Position numbers and translations under genes: made by a program. From assembly GCA_024641785.1 (NCBI GenBank), contig JAHECK010000017.1, positions 2,155-34,453 of the forward strand: a stretch of DNA of 32,299 nucleotides, written 5' to 3'. Positions within the stretch are counted from its first letter, which is position 1, and every line of letters begins with the position of its first letter. This stretch comes from Flavobacteriales bacterium. Lineage in GTDB: Bacteria; Bacteroidota; Bacteroidia; Flavobacteriales_D; JAHECK01. Shown one piece after another: positions 7,581-16,247 of the stretch. Below the pieces are notes generated by a model. The model made no database searches and was not told the origin of the DNA. It saw only the letters and a program-made list of their open reading frames with translations.

Positions 7581-9254
7581 CTAATTGGCAACTTTCAAAG
7601 ATATCGGAGGTAAACTACGAATTGTACCATCTTCTCCCTTTGCTTTTATATTTTCAATTAGGATCATTTGACCAGGTCGAGCCTTATCAAATATTGCCGC
7701 TAATTCACTATCAACACGGTTCCCACTAATTAATTTATCAACCGGAGTACCATTTATTACAGTTACCATTTTAAACTGGGTAATTGTAAATTTCATATCA
7801 AAATCAAAGTCTTCCAATTTAGCGACAACTCCTTGTGCTGCTGTTAATTCCGTTTTCTTTATCCGATTATCACTTGGAAATTTCCCAGCAAATGAAGGCA
7901 TTGGATCCGGAACCGTTTTAACGCGAAATTCCTTCGTTCCCATCGTTTTTACACTTCCATCAGCCATTTGTGCTCTAACCGAAATTACAGCATTATTACC
8001 TTGTCGAACACGAACAACCCAACCTTTCCCATCACGAGAAATAGTTCCATTTGAAATAGATGGTCTTAAGTCATCTAAAGAAACTCCAGGCGCAGATATT
8101 TCAACTGGATTATCAACTCCTTTATAGAAAACGTTCATTTTTGTAGGAGCAACCGTCAATGCCGGTAATGCTACTTCATAATCGACTTCATATGAATAAG
8201 GTCGGGGTAATCCATCGGGTCCTTTAAACTCAATAATTCCTTTGTATCTAAAATCTCCAGTTGCACGTGCTGGTATTTTAATATGTCCACGACTATCGTC
8301 TACATAAACCAAATTAGATTGATCTTTCCTAAGTGGAGTAGAATCATTCTTTGCAACTGAGTTATTAGAAATATAAACTACTGGTTCTTGTGTCGGGTCA
8401 AATGCTGCTAGGAATACATCAGCTCTAAAAGTATCTCCTGCAAATACATAAGACGATTTAGGTATAACAACTGATGATAATTCAGTAAACTTAAATGAAC
8501 TTGCATCAACCTGATTATTTAAATACGATACCACATCAGATTCAGCATTAAGCACATCCGTTTGGATCTTAGATAAAATAGTGATTGTCGCAGCAAGTGG
8601 AGTATGATAAAAATTCAAAGATTCCCAATTTTGCTCTAATCCAGAAGCATCTTTACCGTCCCTAAAATCAAATGACTTATCCAGTGATCTATAAATAATA
8701 TTTGTTGAATCTACATTTGGTTGAGTTATGATAATATTTTTTAACTCATCTCTGAATAGGATCAATTTATTCTTTAAAGTTCGCGCTGAATACTTCTCTT
8801 CAGTTGGTTTGTCGGGATTATTCCCAATCAGAATATGGGTAGGTGTATCGTAATTATCTTTTGAGTTTACGAACTCAAGCGACAAAACAGTATCCTGTCC
8901 TAATTCATTTTCAGCAATAACTTCTGTCAATTCAATCCCTTCACTTTTGCTAATTAAATCAGCTTTAAGTTGATTGATGTGATCAATCATATCATCCGTT
9001 CTTTCTCGAACTGATACTGCATCATTCCAGTAAATTCCAACTTTTCTTGGATTATCATCAAATGATTTTTTAAAGGAGTTGTATTTTTCATTAGACTTCA
9101 CCTTAAAATTCACTTTCGTTCTTTCCAAACCATCGTTTACTACAACAAAAGCATCAAGTATGTCCTTTGATACATTCAGCGCCAAAAGTGCTGTAAGTAC
9201 CAAATACATCATCCCGATCATCTTCTGACGGGGTGTTTCTTTTCCTCCTGCCAT
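7581..9254 (-). CDS. gldM: GldM / PorM, T9SS motor and periplasmic shaft protein
   Basis: The 557-residue protein starts MAGGKETPRQKMIGMMYLVL, the conserved GldM N-terminus, giving one inner-membrane helix (about residues 11-33, YLVLTALLALNVS). A long periplasmic part follows: a helical first domain (about 40-225) with EKYNSFKKSF, then beta-rich domains including FAGDTFRADVFLAAFDP, FKGPDGLPRPYSYEVDYEVALPAL and a final domain ending in LPPISLKVAN. In other species GldM dimers pass through a GldL pentamer. Proton flow through GldL rotates GldM, passing energy to the outer-membrane translocon. The protein is a little longer than Flavobacterium GldM (about 515). The gene is only 12 bp from gldL, consistent with co-translation. 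Confidence 0.95.
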   Translation of the reverse strand: MAGGKETPRQKMIGMMYLVLTALLALNVSKDILDAFVVVNDGLERTKVNFKVKSNEKYNSFKKSFDDNPRKVGIYWNDAVSVRERTDDMIDHINQLKADLISKSEGIELTEVIAENELGQDTVLSLEFVNSKDNYDTPTHILIGNNPDKPTEEKYSARTLKNKLILFRDELKNIIITQPNVDSTNIIYRSLDKSFDFRDGKDASGLEQNWESLNFYHTPLAATITILSKIQTDVLNAESDVVSYLNNQVDASSFKFTELSSVVIPKSSYVFAGDTFRADVFLAAFDPTQEPVVYISNNSVAKNDSTPLRKDQSNLVYVDDSRGHIKIPARATGDFRYKGIIEFKGPDGLPRPYSYEVDYEVALPALTVAPTKMNVFYKGVDNPVEISAPGVSLDDLRPSISNGTISRDGKGWVVRVRQGNNAVISVRAQMADGSVKTMGTKEFRVKTVPDPMPSFAGKFPSDNRIKKTELTAAQGVVAKLEDFDFDMKFTITQFKMVTVINGTPVDKLISGNRVDSELAAIFDKARPGQMILIENIKAKGEDGTIRSLPPISLKVAN

Positions 9255-9266
9255 TATTTAGCTAAA

Positions 9267-10070
9267 TTATGATTTACTAGTTGGGTTCATGGCATTTAAC
9301 ATATTGCCATAAACTTGATTTAAAGCAGCTAAACTTTTTGACAATTCAGCTATATTATCTTTATAATTTTTAGTGTCTTGGATCGACGCATTGAGATTAG
9401 AAAGAAGTTCTTGAATTCCTTCAGATAATTTCATATTACTATCAACATGCGAAGATGTTCCTGCAAGTTGGGTTTCATAGGAAGTGTTTAACTTCATTAA
9501 GTTATCTGAAAGTTGTTTCAATTGCTCACCTGTTTTTTCTCCAAGATCGCTCGATTGAGATATTCCACTAATAGATTCAGCAGCCTCTCTATACGATTGC
9601 GATAAAGTATCAACACGTCCTGAAGCAGTTCTCACTGACTCTACATATTCGCTGGTTGCAACTTGTGCATCAGAAATATCACTAATTTTTTCTACTTGAT
9701 CTTTAAAAGATCTTAATCCATCACCTAAATTTTCAATTAATTCAGGCCCGACCTTGGCATCAGACAACATTTTATCTAATTGTTGGGTCACACTTCTTCC
9801 ATCACCTATAGATTCCATCTCATCAAAACCTTCTTCTGCTTCACCTGTTCGCAACTGTGGATAAACCAAAGACCAGTCTGGGTCTTCATGAGGAGGCTCA
9901 AATGCTGAGAAAAAGAAGATCACAGCTTCTGTTGATAATCCAAGCACAAGCATTGGTCCCGCTCCTGGATAATGTTGAATTTTAAATAAAGCTCCAATAA
10001 TTACTACAGATGCACCCCATCCATATAATTTAGCCATAAACTGTTTCCACTTTTTACTTCCCGGTTTCAT
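9267..10070 (-). CDS. gldL: GldL / PorL, T9SS proton-channel motor subunit
   Basis: The 267-residue inner-membrane protein has two close membrane helices (about 15-32 and 38-57): LYGWGASVVIIGALFKIQHY and PMLVLGLSTEAVIFFFSAF. E48 in the second helix and K30/H33 near the first correspond to the buried charged residues linked to proton flow in Flavobacterium GldL. The rest is a soluble, Ser/Gln-rich and strongly helical cytoplasmic tail with coiled-coil character (about 85-260). The short N-terminus MKPGSKKWKQFMAKLYGWGA is typical. It pairs with GldM as the motor that powers T9SS secretion and gliding. In Porphyromonas the cytoplasmic tail of the homologue binds PorX, which is also encoded in this window. 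Confidence 0.95.
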   Translation of the reverse strand: MKPGSKKWKQFMAKLYGWGASVVIIGALFKIQHYPGAGPMLVLGLSTEAVIFFFSAFEPPHEDPDWSLVYPQLRTGEAEEGFDEMESIGDGRSVTQQLDKMLSDAKVGPELIENLGDGLRSFKDQVEKISDISDAQVATSEYVESVRTASGRVDTLSQSYREAAESISGISQSSDLGEKTGEQLKQLSDNLMKLNTSYETQLAGTSSHVDSNMKLSEGIQELLSNLNASIQDTKNYKDNIAELSKSLAALNQVYGNMLNAMNPTSKS

Positions 10071-10149
10071 TTTTTACAAAAGATTTTGATGTATAAATTG
10101 TAATTATTAAATATTGATCTCATTTATTTATGAAGCTCAATATTACTTT

Positions 10150-11550
10150 TTAATATCTATTATTATCTGATTTCCCTCTACCTAAGTAACTCATCACTGA
10201 TCTAAATCCAATATAAGATTTAGCTGTATCTTGAAACTCATATGCTCTAGTACCTACTTGTAAGTAATACTCAACATCTTTCCAAGATCCACCGCGGATC
10301 ACTTTTCGTTTTAATGCAGGAGGATCATCTTGTACAGCGTAATAAGTATAAGATGGATTCATGTCATGCATAAATTCATAAGAAGATTCATCATATGCAG
10401 TTGAAGTCCATTCTGCAACATTACCTGACATATTAAATAAACCATAGTCATTTGGATTATATGAATATACTGGCACAGTAAAGAATCCATCATCATCAAC
10501 ATAATCACCTCTTTGAACTTTAAAGTTTGCTAAAGGACAACCTTGTTTATTTCTAATATAAGGTCCACCCCATGGATAAGGACTGAATTCCAGACCACCA
10601 CGAGCGGCATACTCCCATTCAGCTTCTGTAGGTAATCTAAATCTATTTACAAATGCATCTCCATTAGCAGTCATATAGTCATCGATCAATCTAGATCTCC
10701 AAACATTGAAAGCTCTTGATTGTTGCCAGGTAACCCCTACAACTGGATAGTCATCAAAAGCAGGATGCCAAAAATACATTTCAGTCATCGGCTCATTAAA
10801 AGCATAAACGAAATCATGAACCCAACATAAAGTATCAGGATAAACATTAATTATTTCTTTAATTATAAATTGTGAGCGATCAGAATGACCGGTTATTGCA
10901 TTATTATGTCCCAAAATATTTGTGTAAGACAGATCCAAATCTCTTCCTTCTTTAGAAGCAGCAGATTTTAAATCAACCCAATAATATTCAAACTTAAGTT
11001 TTCGAGAATCGATTTCTTTTCTTCGATAAAATCTTTCGTGCTCAGGAAGATACATATCCTCAAGCTCTTCAGCAACTTCTGGTTCTTGCCAATCAATCTC
11101 TTCATTCCAATTAATAGTAGGAGGATCGATATCTTCACCATTCTCATCCACCTCAAAAATATGTTCACCTACTCCGGCATCACCTAAAGTAACATGTGCA
11201 ATTGAGTCGCGGACCCAAAATACAAATTGACGATATTCATTATTTGAAATTTCTTCACGGTCTATATAATATGAACCAACAGTAACTGTTCTTGGACGAT
11301 TGATATGCAAATAAGGCACATCCTGATCACCAGGTCCCATAGTAAAACTACCGTAGTGGATATAGTTCATCCCATAGGGATCATCTTGAAAATGTACTGG
11401 ACGTCCTTGGACTCCAATAAGTTCTCCGTTACTTCCACCGTAACATCCTGTAAGGAAAATACCTGCTATTAGCAGGAGCATCATGTTTTTCATCTTCGCC
11501 TTATTTTGGTGTGATGTAAATTTCATTCGTTTAGTGGTTTTACCTAACAT
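10150..11550 (-). CDS. gldK: GldK / PorK, outer-membrane lipoprotein of the T9SS ring
   Basis: The 466-residue protein has a lipoprotein signal (LLLIAGIFLTGC, lipid Cys at residue 36 of the long form) and an FGE-sulfatase fold: GSFTMGPGDQD, YYIDREEISNNEYRQF, PVVGVTWQQSRAFNVW, RLPTEAEWEYAARGG, NMSGNVAEWT, VIRGGSWKD and a GFRSVMSYLGRG end. The fold resembles formylglycine-generating enzyme, but GldK/PorK is a structural lipoprotein that forms a ring with GldN at the inner face of the outer membrane. The upstream ATG at 11550 gives a long n-region. Internal ATGs at 11526 and 11493 are also possible; MKNMMLLLIAGIFLTGC from 11493 would be the most usual lipoprotein signal. It follows porP after 35 bp. 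Confidence 0.94.
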   Translation of the reverse strand: MLGKTTKRMKFTSHQNKAKMKNMMLLLIAGIFLTGCYGGSNGELIGVQGRPVHFQDDPYGMNYIHYGSFTMGPGDQDVPYLHINRPRTVTVGSYYIDREEISNNEYRQFVFWVRDSIAHVTLGDAGVGEHIFEVDENGEDIDPPTINWNEEIDWQEPEVAEELEDMYLPEHERFYRRKEIDSRKLKFEYYWVDLKSAASKEGRDLDLSYTNILGHNNAITGHSDRSQFIIKEIINVYPDTLCWVHDFVYAFNEPMTEMYFWHPAFDDYPVVGVTWQQSRAFNVWRSRLIDDYMTANGDAFVNRFRLPTEAEWEYAARGGLEFSPYPWGGPYIRNKQGCPLANFKVQRGDYVDDDGFFTVPVYSYNPNDYGLFNMSGNVAEWTSTAYDESSYEFMHDMNPSYTYYAVQDDPPALKRKVIRGGSWKDVEYYLQVGTRAYEFQDTAKSYIGFRSVMSYLGRGKSDNNRY

Positions 11551-11585
11551 TAGTTCAAATGGTTACAATATTTGAAAAATAAACA

Positions 11586-12512
11586 TTATAAAAATCTAAC
11601 ATTTTTATATTTCGTATTATTTAACGGTTTTCCTATCCCCATATTGTAATTTAGGAAAACTTCATGAGAACCGCTTGAATAATTATTGATTTCAGATATC
11701 GTAATATCATAAGAATATCCAACTCTAATTTCACCTTTTCCAACCGGCATTTGAATCCCTGCCATTGGCGCAATTGCATCTTCCAGCCTGTAAGTAGCAC
11801 CAAACCATACTAAATTATTCCACATTGCTAAAAGATTCATATCAATTTGCATTGAAGCAAAATCTGTTTTGAAAAGAACATTTGGTATTAATTTAATCGT
11901 TTCCCCTGGTAAAGTGAATTCATAACCTAATTCACCATAGAAATGTTGGGTTAGATCAATATTAAGGTTTTTAAGGTTCCCACCTGATAAATGAGTAACA
12001 GAAACACCAGCATATAATTCTTGTGTACGGAAAACTACACCGAAACTTGCATCAAAAACAGTACTGCTTTCTCCGGTAACCGGAATTGCATTATCAAAGT
12101 CGACTCCATCAGTAGCGATCCAATCAGTACCCATTTTGGAGTTATACATCCCTAAGGCTGCACCAAAGGCAAGTTTATTACCTCCCCCCAATTTCAATTG
12201 ATAACTATAGGATAATAATGCATTTAAGGTCTTTTGCTGACCAATCTCATCAAAATAGAAACTAACTCCAACACCACTATTAATAGCGAACACCGGAACA
12301 GCTACATTTAGTAGGCCAGTTTTAGGTGCACCATCAAATCCCGTCCACTGATTTCTGTAAAATGCTGTCGCATTTAAATAACCATCAATAGCCGCCGCAG
12401 CAGGGTTATATGAAACCCGATCAAACATGAATTGCGTAAATTGTGGATCTTGTTGAGCCTTGATAAGGGTTCCAACAAAAAGGAAAATAACTAAAAGGTA
12501 TTGCTTTCTCAT
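11586..12512 (-). CDS. porP: PorP/SprF family outer-membrane protein
   Basis: The 308-residue protein has a Sec signal peptide (MRKQYLLVIFLFVGTLIKAQ) followed by the family start QQDPQFTQFMFDRVSYNPAA, the defining motif of PorP/SprF proteins. A series of alternating strands predicts a 12- to 14-strand outer-membrane barrel (RNQWTGFDGAPKTG, GVGVSFYFDEIGQQKT, LAFGAALGMYNS, GEIRVGYSYDITIS). PorP is part of the T9SS core, where it interacts with the GldK/GldN ring, and SprF-type relatives help secrete specific adhesins. Being the first gene of a cluster with gldK-gldN argues for the core PorP role rather than a cargo-specific SprF. About 100 bp separate it from the preceding arginase-like gene, and the operon promoter probably lies there, though I found no convincing box. 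Confidence 0.92.
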   Translation of the reverse strand: MRKQYLLVIFLFVGTLIKAQQDPQFTQFMFDRVSYNPAAAAIDGYLNATAFYRNQWTGFDGAPKTGLLNVAVPVFAINSGVGVSFYFDEIGQQKTLNALLSYSYQLKLGGGNKLAFGAALGMYNSKMGTDWIATDGVDFDNAIPVTGESSTVFDASFGVVFRTQELYAGVSVTHLSGGNLKNLNIDLTQHFYGELGYEFTLPGETIKLIPNVLFKTDFASMQIDMNLLAMWNNLVWFGATYRLEDAIAPMAGIQMPVGKGEIRVGYSYDITISEINNYSSGSHEVFLNYNMGIGKPLNNTKYKNVRFL

Positions 12513-12612
12513 AAGCGCGAGTATATTTTTACTGCTATATTAATTCCGCTAAAATTAGATAAAAAAATAAAATACCAAAATTTAAAAGGCTAGTCTTTAC
12601 TATTTATAACAA

Positions 12613-13776
12613 TTAAATCAATTTCTGAAAGGTTTGCCACCAAATATCGGGCATTTCTCCATTTGATGCGTTCAGATAATCTTCATATGTACAAGGAACG
12701 ATTAAATGTCTAAAATATTTCGCTTCCTTTCCGTCCGGATAAGGCACTTCAACCCACCATCTATCACTTTTAGGACTTTTATAAAAAATTAATTCATGTT
12801 CATTATCATTTAAATGAATAGTGTATTTAATATAATTTCTTGTACTTGATTTAGGGAAATCTTCCTTTCTCTGCGAATATCCCTCAATAAAATACCAAAT
12901 GATTTGTGCGACTAACATTGCTCCCACTCCATTAGTATCATCTAGTTCATTATATTCATATAAGCCAATAGAAGTTAGTTTATCACTCATTCCAGCATAC
13001 CATGCCATCTGACAAATTTCTTTTCCACTTATTCCGTTAGGCATAGGAAACCCATTAATAGGCATTGATTCGGATCGAATAGATCGAAGATCAATGCTTA
13101 ATATATCTGCATTTCGAATTAAAGGTTCAGTAAAATGAATATTTGCATTTAATTCACCTAACCTCAATGTTTCAAAAAACATTTTATCAGTAATTTGTAG
13201 TTTTTCTTGCTTATTAAAATAAACTTGATGTCCGATATTTGAAAAATTAAATAAAAAATTCGGCTGATGTGTAATAATACTTGTTAAAAAATTATCTGAA
13301 CTAACACCTTCATTTATCTCCCCAATATCAATCTTAAAATCAATATTAACTAAATTAACCAATTGCTCTAAATTAGAATATGCTCTGTATTGCGAAAAGG
13401 TTAAGTCTTGAGAGCCTCCGATAATAAAAGGAATAATCTCATTTTGAACTAAATATTCTACGACTGATTCGATAGCAAAATAGGTGTCTTCTATTTCTTT
13501 GCCAATTTTTATATCTCCCAAATCAATGATTTCCGGGAAATGATCATACCATTCTAGATTATATAATTGCTTTCTTATAGAATCACTTTCATTATTCCTT
13601 AAACCTGTTAAAGTTCCTCTTGTTTCATTAACTCCAAATAAAGCCACTTTTACACCTTCAAGATCAGGAAATTGATCTTTATAAATCAATAAATTATTTT
13701 TCCAGCTAGTTTTATTATCATCACTATCGCAGATCTCGCTCTTTACTGGTGAAAAATAGATGGCTATTTCTTTCAT
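12613..13776 (-). CDS. Arginase/formimidoylglutamase-fold protein with degraded metal site
   Basis: The 387-residue ureohydrolase-fold protein has FIIGGSQDLTFSQYRAY (118-133), VNIDFKIDIGE (143-153), RLGELN (205-210), LSIDLRSIR (226-234) and GLYEYNELDD (271-280), all at the expected spacing for arginase/agmatinase/HutG. A C-terminal extension of about 90 residues (FYKSPKSDRWWVEVPYPDGK, then IVPCTYEDY) is not part of classical arginases. Of the six usual Mn ligands only D146, D150 and D229 remain; the others are Q123 (normally His), K148 (normally His) and R231 (normally Asp). A binuclear hydrolase is therefore doubtful. Bacteroidota commonly carry a protein of this type next to topA. Its ATG overlaps the topA stop in TAATG, so translation is likely coupled. 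Role unknown. Confidence 0.8.
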   Translation of the reverse strand: MKEIAIYFSPVKSEICDSDDNKTSWKNNLLIYKDQFPDLEGVKVALFGVNETRGTLTGLRNNESDSIRKQLYNLEWYDHFPEIIDLGDIKIGKEIEDTYFAIESVVEYLVQNEIIPFIIGGSQDLTFSQYRAYSNLEQLVNLVNIDFKIDIGEINEGVSSDNFLTSIITHQPNFLFNFSNIGHQVYFNKQEKLQITDKMFFETLRLGELNANIHFTEPLIRNADILSIDLRSIRSESMPINGFPMPNGISGKEICQMAWYAGMSDKLTSIGLYEYNELDDTNGVGAMLVAQIIWYFIEGYSQRKEDFPKSSTRNYIKYTIHLNDNEHELIFYKSPKSDRWWVEVPYPDGKEAKYFRHLIVPCTYEDYLNASNGEMPDIWWQTFQKLI

Positions 13777-16082
13777 TACTTTCTTTTTCTCTTTGGTTCA
13801 GGTGCTGCTTTAATAATTTCTAAACAATCTTCATATGTTAAGCTTTCAGCATCTTTTCCTTTTGGAATGCGGATATTGTTTTTTCCATGTTTTATAAACG
13901 GTCCATATCTACCATTAAGAACTTTAAGCGTTTCATCTTCTTTAAATTCACTGATCAATTTTTTACTATCTGCTTCAATTTTCTGATGATACAAGGTTAA
14001 TGCCTGCTCTAAGGTGATATCCTCAGGTTTTAATTCACTTGCTTTTGTGATTGAAACAAAGGTAGATAATACTTTGATATAAGGTCCAAAACGACCAATA
14101 GCAGCGATTACATCTTTACCTTCATAAGTTCCTAATGTTCTGGGTAGATCAAAAAGTTTTAATGCTTCTTCCAGGGTTATATCCTGAATATTTTGCCCCT
14201 CTCTTAATGACGCGAATTTTGGCTTATCCTCATCACTTGCTTCTCCAATTTGAACCATTGGCCCAAATCTACCTATTCTTACAAGTATAGGCTTCCCGCT
14301 CTTAGGATCTTCTCCAAGGATTCTCTGTCCTGTTGCTTTCTCAGAATTTTCTAAGGTTTCTTCAACATCATGGTGAAAAGGTTTGTAAAATTCATCCAAC
14401 ATTTTGTGCCAAACTATTTCTCCTTCCGCAATTTCATCAAATTGCTTTTCCACTTTTGCTGTAAAATTATAATCTAGAATTCTTTGAAAATTCTCTACCA
14501 GAAAATCATTGACTACTATCCCTATATCAGTTGGAAATAATTTATTTTTCTCAGCACCGGTAGTTTCTGTTTTTTCAATCCACGTTATTTCATTATTTAT
14601 TACTGTTCCATAACGAAAACCTTGCTGAGTTCCTTCTGTGCTCTTTTTTTCGACGTAACCTCTTTTTTGAATTGTAGAAATCGTAGGGGCATAAGTAGAA
14701 GGTCTTCCAATTCCCAATTCCTCCATCTTTTTAACAAGAGATGCTTCTGTATAACGAGGAGGATGATATGAAAATCGTTCGATCGCAATGATCTCTTCCG
14801 ATAACATTTTATCTCCCTTCTTCAAATCAGGTAGCATTCCATCTTCTTCTTCTTCGATATCATCTTTTCCTTCTGTATATAAGGTTAAAAATCCATCAAA
14901 TTTTATTACTTCTCCTTTTGCTACGAATAACCTATCTATTTTATCTCCACTAATTTTTATCGTTGTTCTCTCTAATTTAGCATCAGCCATTTGAGATGCA
15001 ATCGTTCTTTTCCAAATAAGATCATATAATCTTTTGGCTCGAGCATCATCCGCTTCAAATGACTTTAAAGTCAAATCAACGGGGCGTATAGCCTCGTGCG
15101 CTTCTTGTGCTCCTTTAGATTTAGTTGAATATTTCCTTCGCTTCGAATATTTATCTCCATAAACACTTCGAATCATCTTTTCGGCTTCATTTAATGCTAA
15201 ATCCGATAAGTTCACACTATCTGTTCTCATATAGGTGATCTTTCCAGATTCGTATAATTTTTGAGCTAAAGTCATTGTCTGAGCCACAGAATAACCTAAC
15301 TTCCTTGATGCCTCTTGTTGTAGGGTACTTGTTGTAAAAGGAGCTACAGGTGATTTTGTCGCCGGCTTACTTTCAACCTCGGAAACAGAAAAATCGCACT
15401 CAATTGTACTAGAAAGTAATTCATTCGCTACATCCCAATTTTCAAGTTTGCGATCTAGTTCCGCTTTAATTTGTTTTCCTTCTTCATTAATAAAATTTCC
15501 AATAAGCCTAAAACTTGCTTGTGGAGTAAAAGCTCTTATCTCCTGCTCTCTTTCTGCTATTATCCGTACAGCTACTGATTGCACACGACCTGCACTTAAA
15601 GATGGCTTTACCTTTCTCCATAAAATGGGAGACATTTCATATCCAACTAAACGATCTAAGATTCTTCTTGCTTGTTGTGCGTTTACTAAATTAATATCAA
15701 CCTTTCTAGGACTTTCAATTGCACTTAGTATCGCTGACTTTGTGATTTCATGAAAAACAATTCTTTTCACTTTATCCTCTGAAAGACCTAAAGCTTCCAT
15801 TAAATGCCATGAAATAGCTTCTCCCTCTCGGTCCTCGTCAGTCGCTAACCAAATTATTTCTGCCTTATCCGATAGGTTTTTTAACTCTTGAACAAGTTTC
15901 TTTTTTTCTTTCGGAATCACATAATTAGGTTCAAAATCATTCTCAATATCAATCGATATATCCTTAGAAGGTAGGTCCCTAACGTGACCAAAACTAGACT
16001 TTACAACGAAATCCTTACCTAAATATCCTTCTATCGTTTTGGCTTTAGCTGGTGACTCTACTATTACAAGATTTTTACTCAT
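13776..16082 (-). CDS. topA: DNA topoisomerase I (type IA)
   Basis: The 768-residue protein shows a Toprim domain with E9 (IVESPAKAKTI) and D82/D84/E86 (ATDEDREGEAISWH). The type IA core follows with LSAGRVQSVAVRII (162-175) and catalytic Y284 in ITYMRTDSVNLS, then PTYAPTISTIQKRGYV. It relaxes negative supercoils by transient single-strand cleavage. The C-terminal 170 residues hold three short Toprim-associated repeats with GRFGPMVQIG, GRFGPYIKV and GRYGPFIKHG, and end in a basic tail KRKRK. No zinc-finger cysteine sets are present, unlike E. coli TopA, but this is a common layout in Bacteroidota. It is the first gene of its - strand run, and its stop overlaps the next start. Confidence 0.96.
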   Translation of the reverse strand: MSKNLVIVESPAKAKTIEGYLGKDFVVKSSFGHVRDLPSKDISIDIENDFEPNYVIPKEKKKLVQELKNLSDKAEIIWLATDEDREGEAISWHLMEALGLSEDKVKRIVFHEITKSAILSAIESPRKVDINLVNAQQARRILDRLVGYEMSPILWRKVKPSLSAGRVQSVAVRIIAEREQEIRAFTPQASFRLIGNFINEEGKQIKAELDRKLENWDVANELLSSTIECDFSVSEVESKPATKSPVAPFTTSTLQQEASRKLGYSVAQTMTLAQKLYESGKITYMRTDSVNLSDLALNEAEKMIRSVYGDKYSKRRKYSTKSKGAQEAHEAIRPVDLTLKSFEADDARAKRLYDLIWKRTIASQMADAKLERTTIKISGDKIDRLFVAKGEVIKFDGFLTLYTEGKDDIEEEEDGMLPDLKKGDKMLSEEIIAIERFSYHPPRYTEASLVKKMEELGIGRPSTYAPTISTIQKRGYVEKKSTEGTQQGFRYGTVINNEITWIEKTETTGAEKNKLFPTDIGIVVNDFLVENFQRILDYNFTAKVEKQFDEIAEGEIVWHKMLDEFYKPFHHDVEETLENSEKATGQRILGEDPKSGKPILVRIGRFGPMVQIGEASDEDKPKFASLREGQNIQDITLEEALKLFDLPRTLGTYEGKDVIAAIGRFGPYIKVLSTFVSITKASELKPEDITLEQALTLYHQKIEADSKKLISEFKEDETLKVLNGRYGPFIKHGKNNIRIPKGKDAESLTYEDCLEIIKAAPEPKRKRK

Positions 16083-16113
16083 ATTAAAAAAATTTAAACC
16101 TTTAAATGGTTGG

Positions 16114-16140
16114 CAAACTTAATACTTTTCAAAAATCCAA
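16114..16140 (-). promoter_or_regulatory. Candidate topA promoter
   Basis: Reading the - strand, TTG (16140-16138) is followed after 16 bp by TAAGTTTG (16121-16114), a full match to the TAnnTTTG -7 box, about 31 bp upstream of the topA ATG. The spacer is slightly shorter than the usual 17-23 bp. Confidence 0.45.
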
Positions 16141-16191
16141 GAATTTTATTTTTCAAACACTCCCGAAAAACACCTAAAAATAAAATTGAAA

Positions 16192-16204
16192 TGACAAATT
16201 GTCA
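16192..16204. promoter_or_regulatory. Perfect 13-nt palindrome over the miaB -33 region (candidate operator)
   Basis: The sequence is TGACAA-A-TTGTCA, two perfect 6-nt arms around one base. The right arm contains the TTG (16199-16201) that would be the -33 element of the miaB promoter. A symmetric site over a promoter element looks like a binding site for a dimeric regulator. No regulator can be named, and a chance palindrome in AT-rich DNA is possible. Confidence 0.35.
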
Positions 16205-16228
16205 CACATAGAATTTTCTTTAAATTTG
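16199..16228 (+). promoter_or_regulatory. Candidate miaB promoter (TTG-N19-TAAATTTG)
   Basis: TTG at 16199-16201 and TAAATTTG at 16221-16228 match the Bacteroidota consensus with an ideal 19-bp spacer. Transcription would start near 16234, leaving a leader of about 14 nt before the miaB ATG at 16248, which also supports that start codon. Confidence 0.6.
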
Positions 16229-16247
16229 CTCACTTTTAAATAGAACG

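Noticed and set aside
10150-11550. GldK as a catalytic formylglycine-generating enzyme
   Set aside because: The FGE fold is present, but the lipobox, the gene order with gldL-gldM-gldN and the motifs fit the structural GldK/PorK lipoprotein; no sulfatase gene is nearby.
14788-15753. + strand frames of 68 and 101 codons across topA
   Set aside because: They lie antisense to well-conserved topA coding sequence, are Ser/Ile-rich and carry no domain; they are frame shadows.
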